Assembly (NCBI GenBank): GCA_019635965.1
Contig: JAHBYK010000018.1
Coordinates: 1 to 39,857 of the forward strand
Direction of reading: 5' to 3'
DNA length: 39,857 nt
Origin: Parvibaculum sp.
GTDB lineage: Bacteria; Pseudomonadota; Alphaproteobacteria; Parvibaculales; Parvibaculaceae
Position 1 is the stretch's first letter. Each line of letters begins with the position of its first letter. A program made the translations under genes and the position numbers. The notes under the pieces were generated by a model that worked only from the letters and a program-made list of their open reading frames with translations, had not been told where the DNA came from and made no database searches. Shown piece by piece: positions 34,318 to 39,857 of the stretch.

Positions 34318-35499
34318 ATGGACTTCACATTTTCCGCAAAGGACGAAGAGTTCCGCATGAAGGTACGGGACTTCTTCGAGCATGAATATCCGCGCGATAT
34401 TATCGAGAAGATGGCGAGCGGCGCATCGCCCTCGAAGGAGGATTATCAGCGCTCCGAGCGTGCCATGGCCGCGAAGGGATGGCTCGCCGTCAACTGGCCC
34501 AAGGCCGATGGCGGCACGGGCTGGAGCGCAAACGAAAAATACATCTTCGACGAGGAACTGGAACGGGCCGGCGCACTCAATGTCGTGCCGATGGGCCTCC
34601 TCTATGTCGGTCCCGTGATCTACACATTCGGCACCGAAGAGCAGAAGAAGCGCTTTCTGCCGGGCATCCTCAATAGCACGACATTCTGGGCACAGGGCTA
34701 TTCGGAGCCGGGATCGGGCTCGGACCTTGCCTCGCTGCAATGCTCGGCGGTATCCGACGGCGACGACTACATCGTCAATGGCACCAAGATCTGGACGAGC
34801 CTCGGCCAGCATGCGGACTGGATTTTCTGCCTGCTGCGGACGAGCCAGGAAGAAAAGAAGCAGGAGGGCATCACCTTCCTGCTGATCGACATGATGAGCC
34901 CCGGCATCACCGTCAATCCGATCATCACCATCGACGGCAAGCACTCGCTGAACAGCGTCACTTTCGACAATGTTCGTGTGCCGAAGGAGAACCGCATCGG
35001 CGAGGAAGGCAAGGGCTGGACCTATGCCAATTATCTCCTCGGGCATGAGCGCACGTCCTATGCGCATGTCGCGGGCAAGCGGAAGCAGCTTGCCAACACA
35101 CGCGCCGTGGCCAGGGAACGCGGTCTCCTCGAAGATCCGGCCTTCGTGGAAAAACTCTCCGCGCTCGAAGCGCGGCTCGATGCGCTGGAGATCACGGTGC
35201 TTCGCACCCTTTCGTCGGTGGCAGAAGGCGGTGCGCCAGGAAATGAGTCCTCTATCCTCAAGATCATCGCGACCGAACTCGCACAGGACATAACGGAGCT
35301 CGGCATGGAGGCCTTTGGCCCCTATATGCAGCCGGCCTTCCCGGACTCGGTCGCGCCCGCCTGGACCGGCAACACGGCGCTTCCTGCCGGCGCCGCGCCT
35401 TCCGTTGCTGCCTATCTCGGCGCCCGCGCGCAGTCGATCTATGGCGGCTCCAACGAGATCCAGAAGAACATTATCGCCAAGCGAATACTGGGCCTCTGA
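34318..35499 (+). CDS. acyl-CoA dehydrogenase
   Basis: A 393-residue FAD-dependent acyl-CoA dehydrogenase. The N-terminal helical domain begins MDFTFSAKDEEFRMKVRDFF. The FAD/substrate region has AQGYSEPGSGSDLASLQ and NGTKIWTSLGQHADWIF, and the C-terminal domain ends QSIYGGSNEIQKNIIAKRIL. Its helical inserts and the DMMSPGITVNPIITIDGKH stretch resemble FadE-type and dicarboxyl/pimeloyl-CoA dehydrogenase large subunits, so the substrate is undetermined. A GGGAGGA site precedes the ATG. It may have its own promoter and operator (34228-34285); the glyA promoter follows it. Confidence 0.92.
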   Translation: MDFTFSAKDEEFRMKVRDFFEHEYPRDIIEKMASGASPSKEDYQRSERAMAAKGWLAVNWPKADGGTGWSANEKYIFDEELERAGALNVVPMGLLYVGPVIYTFGTEEQKKRFLPGILNSTTFWAQGYSEPGSGSDLASLQCSAVSDGDDYIVNGTKIWTSLGQHADWIFCLLRTSQEEKKQEGITFLLIDMMSPGITVNPIITIDGKHSLNSVTFDNVRVPKENRIGEEGKGWTYANYLLGHERTSYAHVAGKRKQLANTRAVARERGLLEDPAFVEKLSALEARLDALEITVLRTLSSVAEGGAPGNESSILKIIATELAQDITELGMEAFGPYMQPAFPDSVAPAWTGNTALPAGAAPSVAAYLGARAQSIYGGSNEIQKNIIAKRILGL

Positions 35500-35507
35500 C
35501 GAGGGAA

Positions 35508-35537
35508 TTGACTCGCGGCCGGAAACGGGGCTCTACT
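35508..35537 (+). promoter_or_regulatory. likely glyA promoter
   Basis: TTGACT (35508-35513) and TCTACT (35532-35537) are spaced by 18 bases, placing transcription start near 35545, just upstream of the riboswitch. The -35 box matches 5 of 6 and the -10 box 4 of 6. It is only a plausible promoter. Confidence 0.4.
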
Positions 35538-35555
35538 CTCCCTGTTTCCGGTCGC
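35515..35555. promoter_or_regulatory. 16-bp inverted repeat overlapping the glyA promoter
   Basis: Bases 35515-35530 pair with 35540-35555 (16 bp, including G-U-type pairs at 35518/35552 and 35527/35543) around a 9-base centre holding the -10 candidate. There is no T-run after it, so it is not a standard terminator for the preceding acyl-CoA dehydrogenase gene. It could be an operator of a dimeric repressor, or a terminator-like hairpin. Confidence 0.5.
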
Positions 35556-35566
35556 ACATATCCTCC

Positions 35567-35641
35567 GCGCGACTGGCGAAATCAGATGGGTCACCATCGG
35601 GGAGCGCGGAGACTGGTCTTTCGAGCCGATCGCCTGGGCAG
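35567..35641 (+). ncRNA. ZTP (pfl-type) riboswitch controlling glyA
   Basis: The leader matches the ZTP/ZMP-sensing pfl riboswitch. GACTGGCG at 35571-35578 is the conserved 5' element. GGCGA (35575-35579) pairs with TCGCC (35630-35634) as the closing helix. A small helix GATGG/CCATC (35585-35589, 35594-35598) follows, then GGGGAGCG (35599-35606), and the conserved 3' element CCGATCGCCTGGGCA (35626-35640). ZTP accumulates when 10-formyl-tetrahydrofolate is short, and glyA (one-carbon supply) is a typical target. Its 3' end overlaps the left arm of the terminator at 35632-35675, so ligand binding should turn glyA on. Confidence 0.88.
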
Positions 35642-35675
35642 CACTTCAAGTTGCTGGCCGGGCGTTTTTGTTTTT
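35632..35675 (+). terminator. riboswitch-controlled intrinsic terminator before glyA
   Basis: GCCTGGGCAGCA (35632-35643) pairs with TGCTGGCCGGGC (35652-35663) with one G-G mismatch and one wobble, around an 8-base loop, followed by two T5 runs (35665-35669, 35671-35675). The left arm uses the conserved CGCCTGGGCA of the ZTP aptamer, so terminator and aptamer are mutually exclusive. Confidence 0.88.
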
Positions 35676-35692
35676 GCTCGAAGGAGGCACCT

Positions 35693-36955
35693 ATGCCCAC
35701 AACAGACCAACGCACGCAACTTGCGCAAAGCGATCATGAAATCTTCCTTGCTCTCAAAGGTGAGGAGGCCCGCCAGCGCGCAGGGCTCGAACTGATCCCA
35801 TCCGAGAACTACGCCTTTCCCGAAGTGTTGACCCTGCTTGGATCGGCCTTTACCAACAAATATTCCGAAGGCTATCCGGGGCGGCGCTATTACGGAGGTC
35901 AGGAAAACACTGACCGCATCGAAATGCTGGCCCGTGACCGCGCCAAGGCTTTGTTCCGCGCTGAACATGCCAATGTGCAACCGCTTTCCGGCTCGCCCAT
36001 GAACCAGGCGGTCTATCTCGGTCTCCTCGAGCCTGGCGACACGATCCTTGCCATGGACCTTTCCCATGGCGGACATCTGACACATGGTGCGCCGGTTTCC
36101 CATATGGGGCGGCTGTTCAATTTCGTCTGCTACAAGACCGATCCTTCGACGGGTGCGATCGACTTCGATCATCTTCGCGCCGTCGCACGGGAGACGAAGC
36201 CGAAGCTCGTCGTCTGCGGCTACTCCTCCTATCCACGCGACTATGACTATGCGGATTTCAAGCGCGTGGCGGATGAGATGGGTGCGCTCACAATGGCCGA
36301 CGTCTCTCATATCGGCGGGCTGATCGCGGCGAATGTCATGCGCAACCCGCTGGATGCCGGTTTCGACGTGATGACGACGACGACGCACAAGTCTCTGCGG
36401 GGTCCGCGAGGAGGGCTCATACTCTGCAAGGAGAAGTTCGCGAAGAAGATCGACGCATCTGTCTTTCCCGGCCTTCAGGGCGGGCCGCATATGAACCAGG
36501 TTGCCGCTGCAGCCGTCACCTTCCGCCTTGCCGCACTCCCCTCTTTCCGCGCCTATGCTGAGTCGGTGCTTGCCAATGCGAAGGCGCTTGCGGCGGCGCT
36601 CACGGCGCGGCAGGTGAAGCTCGTTACCGGCGGCACGGACAATCACCTTCTCGTCATCGACACCGTGCAGAGCTTCGGCCTCGATGGCGCCGTGGCGCAG
36701 GAGGCACTCGACCGGGTGGGCCTGACCACCAACAAGCAGGTGATCCCGGACGATCCGAACCCGCCGATGCGGCCATCCGGCCTTCGCCTCGGCACGCCGG
36801 CGCCGACCGCGCGCGGCATGGGCGAGACGGAAATGGCCGAGATCGGTGCGATCATCGCTGAGGCACTCGCGGCGAAAGGCGACCGCGCGGCGGAGGAGCG
36901 GCTTGCCGCCCGCACCCGCAGACTGACAGCGCGCTTTCCTGTGCCGGCGCTTTGA
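35693..36955 (+). CDS. glyA: serine hydroxymethyltransferase GlyA
   Basis: A 420-residue PLP enzyme interconverting serine and glycine with tetrahydrofolate and 5,10-methylene-tetrahydrofolate, the main one-carbon source. Motifs are ELIPSENYAFPEVL, KYSEGYPGRRYYGGQENTD, ADVSHIGGLI and the PLP-lysine stretch TTTTHKSLRGPRGG, ending with RLGTPAPTARGM. The ATG at 35693 has a GGAGG site five bases upstream and gives the standard length. The long upstream leader carries the ZTP riboswitch, so expression is predicted to rise when folate one-carbon units run short. It converges with the TauE/SafE gene 15 bases away. Confidence 0.96.
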   Translation: MPTTDQRTQLAQSDHEIFLALKGEEARQRAGLELIPSENYAFPEVLTLLGSAFTNKYSEGYPGRRYYGGQENTDRIEMLARDRAKALFRAEHANVQPLSGSPMNQAVYLGLLEPGDTILAMDLSHGGHLTHGAPVSHMGRLFNFVCYKTDPSTGAIDFDHLRAVARETKPKLVVCGYSSYPRDYDYADFKRVADEMGALTMADVSHIGGLIAANVMRNPLDAGFDVMTTTTHKSLRGPRGGLILCKEKFAKKIDASVFPGLQGGPHMNQVAAAAVTFRLAALPSFRAYAESVLANAKALAAALTARQVKLVTGGTDNHLLVIDTVQSFGLDGAVAQEALDRVGLTTNKQVIPDDPNPPMRPSGLRLGTPAPTARGMGETEMAEIGAIIAEALAAKGDRAAEERLAARTRRLTARFPVPAL

Positions 36956-36962
36956 CCGGGCA

Positions 36963-36998
36963 GCAGGGGCTCAGGCAAGCATGAGCGTGAGCCCCTGC
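36963..36998. terminator. hairpin between convergent glyA and TauE/SafE genes
   Basis: GCAGGGGCTCA (36963-36973) and TGAGCCCCTGC (36988-36998) form a perfect 11-bp stem with a 14-base loop. It spans the stop codon of the permease gene. It lies where transcripts from both strands meet and may stop both, but neither side has a T-run, so it is less certain. Confidence 0.45.
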
Positions 36999-37720
36999 CA
37001 GATCAGTATTGCGCCCAGCACGAAAAGTATGTTGCGGCTCCAGCTCTTGAACTGGCCGTCATTCATCCGGTCGAGCACCATCTTGCCGAGCGTCGTGCCC
37101 AGCATGGCGAGCGGCGCGACCATGACATAGACCCACCAAGGAAGTCCCGCCTCCGGCAGCAGATGCGCGGCGAGCAGACCGAAATAGAGAAGTTTCGTCA
37201 GATGCTGCAGCGTCTGCGTCACCGCCTTGGTGGCCACGATCTGATGCCTCGTGAGGGGGCTCCGCACGAAGAAGACATCAAGGATCGGCCCTGCGACACC
37301 CGCCGTCAGCGTCAGCGCCGTCACAACGAAACCGCAGATGGGCGAGATGAAGGGCCGCGTAATATCGAGGCCCCAGCTTTTGGGGATGGAGAAAGCGATA
37401 AACGGGATCGCGCCGAGGAGAACCAGCACCGTCGCCTTGTCCGGCACGAAACTCACGAGCAGAAACAGGGCGAGAGCGAGGCCTGCGCCCACCATGTTGG
37501 TTGCGACAATAGGCCATACAATGTCGCTGCGGTTGATAACGGCGCGATAACCGTTCGACACGGCCTGCGTCACGCCATGGAGCATCATCGCCGCGCCGAC
37601 GGAATAGGCGAAGGTGAGGAAGGCCATGAGGATCAGGCCGCCCGCCATGCCGAAGATGCCCGACAATATTGCCGTCACAAGAACCACAAGGGCGGTCGTG
37701 ACGGCGAGTATTGGCGTCAT
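36971..37720 (-). CDS. TauE/SafE family membrane permease
   Basis: A 249-residue integral membrane protein with about seven to eight hydrophobic segments, of the TauE/SafE family of anion (often sulfite, sulfoacetate or other organosulfur) exporters. The N-terminal LSGIFGMAGGLILMAFL and later GVTQAVSNGYRAVINRSDI are family motifs, and the second half repeats the fold (SPICGFVVTALTLTAGVAGP). The ATG at 37720 gives the usual N-terminus MTPILAV. It follows hisG by four bases on the same strand and may be cotranscribed with it, though the link to histidine synthesis is unexplained. Confidence 0.88.
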   Translation of the reverse strand: MTPILAVTTALVVLVTAILSGIFGMAGGLILMAFLTFAYSVGAAMMLHGVTQAVSNGYRAVINRSDIVWPIVATNMVGAGLALALFLLVSFVPDKATVLVLLGAIPFIAFSIPKSWGLDITRPFISPICGFVVTALTLTAGVAGPILDVFFVRSPLTRHQIVATKAVTQTLQHLTKLLYFGLLAAHLLPEAGLPWWVYVMVAPLAMLGTTLGKMVLDRMNDGQFKSWSRNILFVLGAILIWQGLTLMLA

Positions 37721-37724
37721 GATC

Positions 37725-38705
37725 TCAGTTCCGCTTGCCGAGCTTTTCGAGCAGGCGTTCGCGAAGCGGATTTTTCGCCTCGAAGACATAATCCGCGCGG
37801 GCGGCCGTCACCGTTTCCCGGCCTTTCGCATAAAGGAACGAGACAAGATCGTAGAGGCGGGCCTCCGGGCAATGAGCGATGCGCACCGGCCCGCCGGCAT
37901 TGGAACCGAAAGGCAGCGTGACGCCGAAGCGATTGGAAATCTCGCCGATCAGGCCGGCATCATCCGCGCCGCTGGCAAACCGGACTTCCACGGTCTTTGC
38001 GGCGCGCGCCTGTGCCGAGACGCGATCGAGAATCTCACCGACTGCAGCAAGCGCATTTTCGTCCCATTCCGCACCGAGGCTCGCAACGAGGTTCGCTTGA
38101 CTCTTCAGCATGGTGCCGTCATCCAGCACCTTCAGATTGTTTGCTGCAAGTGTTGCACCTGTGGAGGTTATGTCCACAATCACTTCCGCCGTGCCGGCCG
38201 CGGGGGCGCCTTCGGTGGCACCGAGACTTTCCACGATGCGATAGTCGGTGAGGCCGTGTGCCGCAAAGAAGTTCCGCGTAAGATTGAAATATTTGGTTGC
38301 GACGCGAAGCCGCCGGCCACGCTTCGTGTGGAAGGCGAGTGCGACATCGTCGAGGTCGGCCATGGTGGCGACATCGATCCAGCTTTGCGGTACCGCGACC
38401 ACAACATCGGCATGACCGAAGCCGAGCGGCAGCAGCAGCTCCACATCCCGCTCCGGCGCGGACAGTTTCTCCCGGATCAGGTCTTCGCCCGTCACGCCAA
38501 GGTGGATGATGCCCTGCTCGAGCTGGCCTGCGATTTCGGATGCCGACAGGAAAGCGATCTCGACATTGGCGATGCCATCGAGGCGGCCGGTATAGCCGCG
38601 GCCCCCGTCCTGCTTCACGCGCAGGCCCGCCCGCGCGAAAAAGGCATTCGCATTTTCCTGAAGCCTGCCTTTCGAGGGAAGGCCGATGATGAGTTTATCG
38701 CTCAT
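37725..38705 (-). CDS. hisG: ATP phosphoribosyltransferase HisG
   Basis: A 326-residue first enzyme of histidine synthesis, joining ATP and PRPP. The N-terminus [20 protein letters not shown] and [20 protein letters not shown] are clear HisG motifs. It is far longer than short-form HisG (about 210-230 residues), yet it lies directly after hisZ, the regulatory subunit needed by the short form. Alphaproteobacterial HisG of about 325 residues beside hisZ is known, so this is a third length class. The extra C-terminal part (about residues 230-326) may be a regulatory domain. Start overlaps the hisZ stop by four bases. Confidence 0.92.
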   Translation of the reverse strand: MSDKLIIGLPSKGRLQENANAFFARAGLRVKQDGGRGYTGRLDGIANVEIAFLSASEIAGQLEQGIIHLGVTGEDLIREKLSAPERDVELLLPLGFGHADVVVAVPQSWIDVATMADLDDVALAFHTKRGRRLRVATKYFNLTRNFFAAHGLTDYRIVESLGATEGAPAAGTAEVIVDITSTGATLAANNLKVLDDGTMLKSQANLVASLGAEWDENALAAVGEILDRVSAQARAAKTVEVRFASGADDAGLIGEISNRFGVTLPFGSNAGGPVRIAHCPEARLYDLVSFLYAKGRETVTAARADYVFEAKNPLRERLLEKLGKRN

Positions 38706-39857
38706 TGGCCTTGCTCCCTTGCGACGGCGGCAAGGAGCCGCTCAATCCCGACCGCGCAACCGACAGCAGGCACCGGCTTTTCCGAACCAAGCGCAGAGAG
38801 GAGATCGTCATAACGGCCGCCGCCGCAGATCATCGCATCGGCACCGAGGGGCGGCACGCGAAACTCGAAAACAAGGCCCGTGTAATAGGCCATGTTGCGG
38901 CCGAAGCCTGTGGCGAAGTGTGCCCGGGATAGATCGACACCCGCCTTTGCGATCAGGTCCATCCGCCGCTCGAAACGCGCGATGGCTGCCTCGAGGGATA
39001 TGCCTGCGCCGCTTGCGAGCTTCTTTATTTGCTCGATGCAGTCTTTCGGCGCACCCGAAACAGCAAGAAAATCGGAAATGAGCTTCGCCGCCGTTTTCGG
39101 TACGCCGGAGGCGGCGAGTTCCGCCTGTTCGATCAGTCGTTCGGCGACCTCCTCAACGGTGCGTCCCCCCACGGGCGCGATGCCCGCGAGTTTCAGCACA
39201 TCTTCGATCACGTCCTTTGCCTGCGCTTCATCAAGGCCTGCCAGTGCGGAGATCAGTGCCTGCCGCTCGCTGCCCTCTTCGCCAGCGTCACCTGCTGCGA
39301 GGCGATCGAGAAGTTCGCGGAAATAATCGGGTCGCCAGAAGTGACGTTTCAGCCGGGCACGCCAGCCTGATGGAAGATCGAGCGCGTCGATCAGCGCATC
39401 GAAAAGTGCAAGATCGCCCATCTCGATTTCGTAACTTTTCAGGCCGGCTCCGGCGAGTGCGGCACTTGCCAATGCCATCACTTCGGCATCCGCCGCTTCC
39501 GCATCCGCAGCGCCCAGACATTCGAGACCTGCTTGCGTGAATTCGCGGAGCTTCGCCGAGCCCTTCTGCTGAAAACGATAGACGGGGCCTACCGAGCAGA
39601 GCTTCTTCGTACCGCCGCCTGCTTCGAGGTAAAGGCGGCAGACTGGGATGGTGAGTTCAGGACGCAGGCAGAGTTCATCGCCTGCCGGATCCGCAAAGAC
39701 ATACATGCGGCGGCGGATATCCTCGCCGGACATGTCGAGAAAGATGTCCGCTGGCTGAAGTGCGGGCGCCGAGACGGGTTCGTATCCCGCCTTCTCGAAG
39801 CCGCCGCGCACGGACGCCGCCAGCGCCTCGCGGGTGCGAAGCCTTTCGCCGTCCAGA
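38702..39857 (-). CDS. hisZ: HisZ, regulatory subunit of ATP phosphoribosyltransferase (start outside window)
   Basis: A histidyl-tRNA-synthetase-like protein without aminoacylation activity that activates HisG. At least 385 codons are in the window; the frame is open to the edge at 39857, so the true start lies outside and the ATG-like start at 39811 is not it. Motif 2 resembles class II tRNA synthetases ([20 protein letters not shown]), followed by [10 protein letters not shown] and the C-terminal [10 protein letters not shown] with VGIERLL. It precedes hisG with a four-base overlap. It is called HisZ rather than HisS because it is paired with hisG. Confidence 0.9.
   Translation of the reverse strand, partial: LDGERLRTREALAASVRGGFEKAGYEPVSAPALQPADIFLDMSGEDIRRRMYVFADPAGDELCLRPELTIPVCRLYLEAGGGTKKLCSVGPVYRFQQKGSAKLREFTQAGLECLGAADAEAADAEVMALASAALAGAGLKSYEIEMGDLALFDALIDALDLPSGWRARLKRHFWRPDYFRELLDRLAAGDAGEEGSERQALISALAGLDEAQAKDVIEDVLKLAGIAPVGGRTVEEVAERLIEQAELAASGVPKTAAKLISDFLAVSGAPKDCIEQIKKLASGAGISLEAAIARFERRMDLIAKAGVDLSRAHFATGFGRNMAYYTGLVFEFRVPPLGADAMICGGGRYDDLLSALGSEKPVPAVGCAVGIERLLAAVAREQGQ

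Noticed and set aside
35500..35692. SAM, glycine or THF riboswitch as alternative for the glyA leader
   Set aside because: The conserved GACTGGCG, GGGGAGCG and CCGATCGCCTGGGCA elements fit the ZTP class and not those.

Overview
The window is chromosomal DNA from a GC-rich alphaproteobacterium. The evidence is the gene families (DUF2093, DUF4170, a long HisG paired with HisZ, an ETF-beta-type lysine methyltransferase), a CIRCE element combined with an alphaproteobacterial RpoH-type promoter before groESL, and many acyl-CoA and ring-oxygenase genes. Overall it looks most like Parvibaculum or a close relative. That is inference from familiarity, not from a search. Coding density is very high: every gap between genes is under 300 bases. 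I see no tRNA, rRNA, insertion sequence, phage gene or CRISPR array, so this is core genome with one accessory-looking catabolic locus.

Layout. 1-342: start of an acyl-CoA dehydrogenase (minus, cut by the window). 469-5173: RNA modification and flavin block: tadA (minus), then an RsuA/RluB-type pseudouridine synthase, rsmD, a class IIA HAD protein, ribF and a METTL20-like protein methyltransferase. 5311-6096: a crotonase-fold protein with isomerase-type active-site residues. 6100-9929: a LysR regulator divergent from an SDR dehydrogenase, a creatininase-family amidohydrolase and a Rieske oxygenase. This is the most interesting locus and its substrate is unknown. 9933-12696: a DUF6101-like protein, ubiD and arfB. 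12841-16271: a MAPEG protein, pmbA, a CysQ/IMPase-type phosphatase, DUF4170 and TspO. 16361-22348: lipid A and Kdo genes in a row (msbA, a DUF374 acyltransferase, waaA, lpxK, an lpxL-type acyltransferase). 22355-24877 (minus): xseA, DUF2093 and an M23 peptidase. 25012-27901: purD, an ACAD10-type kinase-like protein and a GNAT acetyltransferase. 27905-31500: pfkA (minus), a Gfo/Idh/MocA oxidoreductase and a D-threonine/hydroxyaspartate aldolase (minus). 31641-34151: a small cysteine-containing protein, then groES-groEL under CIRCE. 34318-36955: an acyl-CoA dehydrogenase and glyA. 36971-39857 (minus): a TauE/SafE permease, hisG and the start-truncated hisZ.

Regulation that can be read directly: a ZTP (pfl-type) riboswitch with an overlapping intrinsic terminator before glyA; CIRCE plus an RpoH-like promoter before groES; a perfect 17-nt palindrome between the LysR gene and its divergent operon; an intrinsic terminator after groEL; and palindromes before two acyl-CoA dehydrogenase genes.

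No wholly new type of system is visible. The best candidate for undescribed biology is the LysR/SDR/creatininase-like/Rieske operon, which looks like a route for attacking a small N-containing, perhaps N-methylated, compound. The HAD-ribF-methyltransferase cluster is second.
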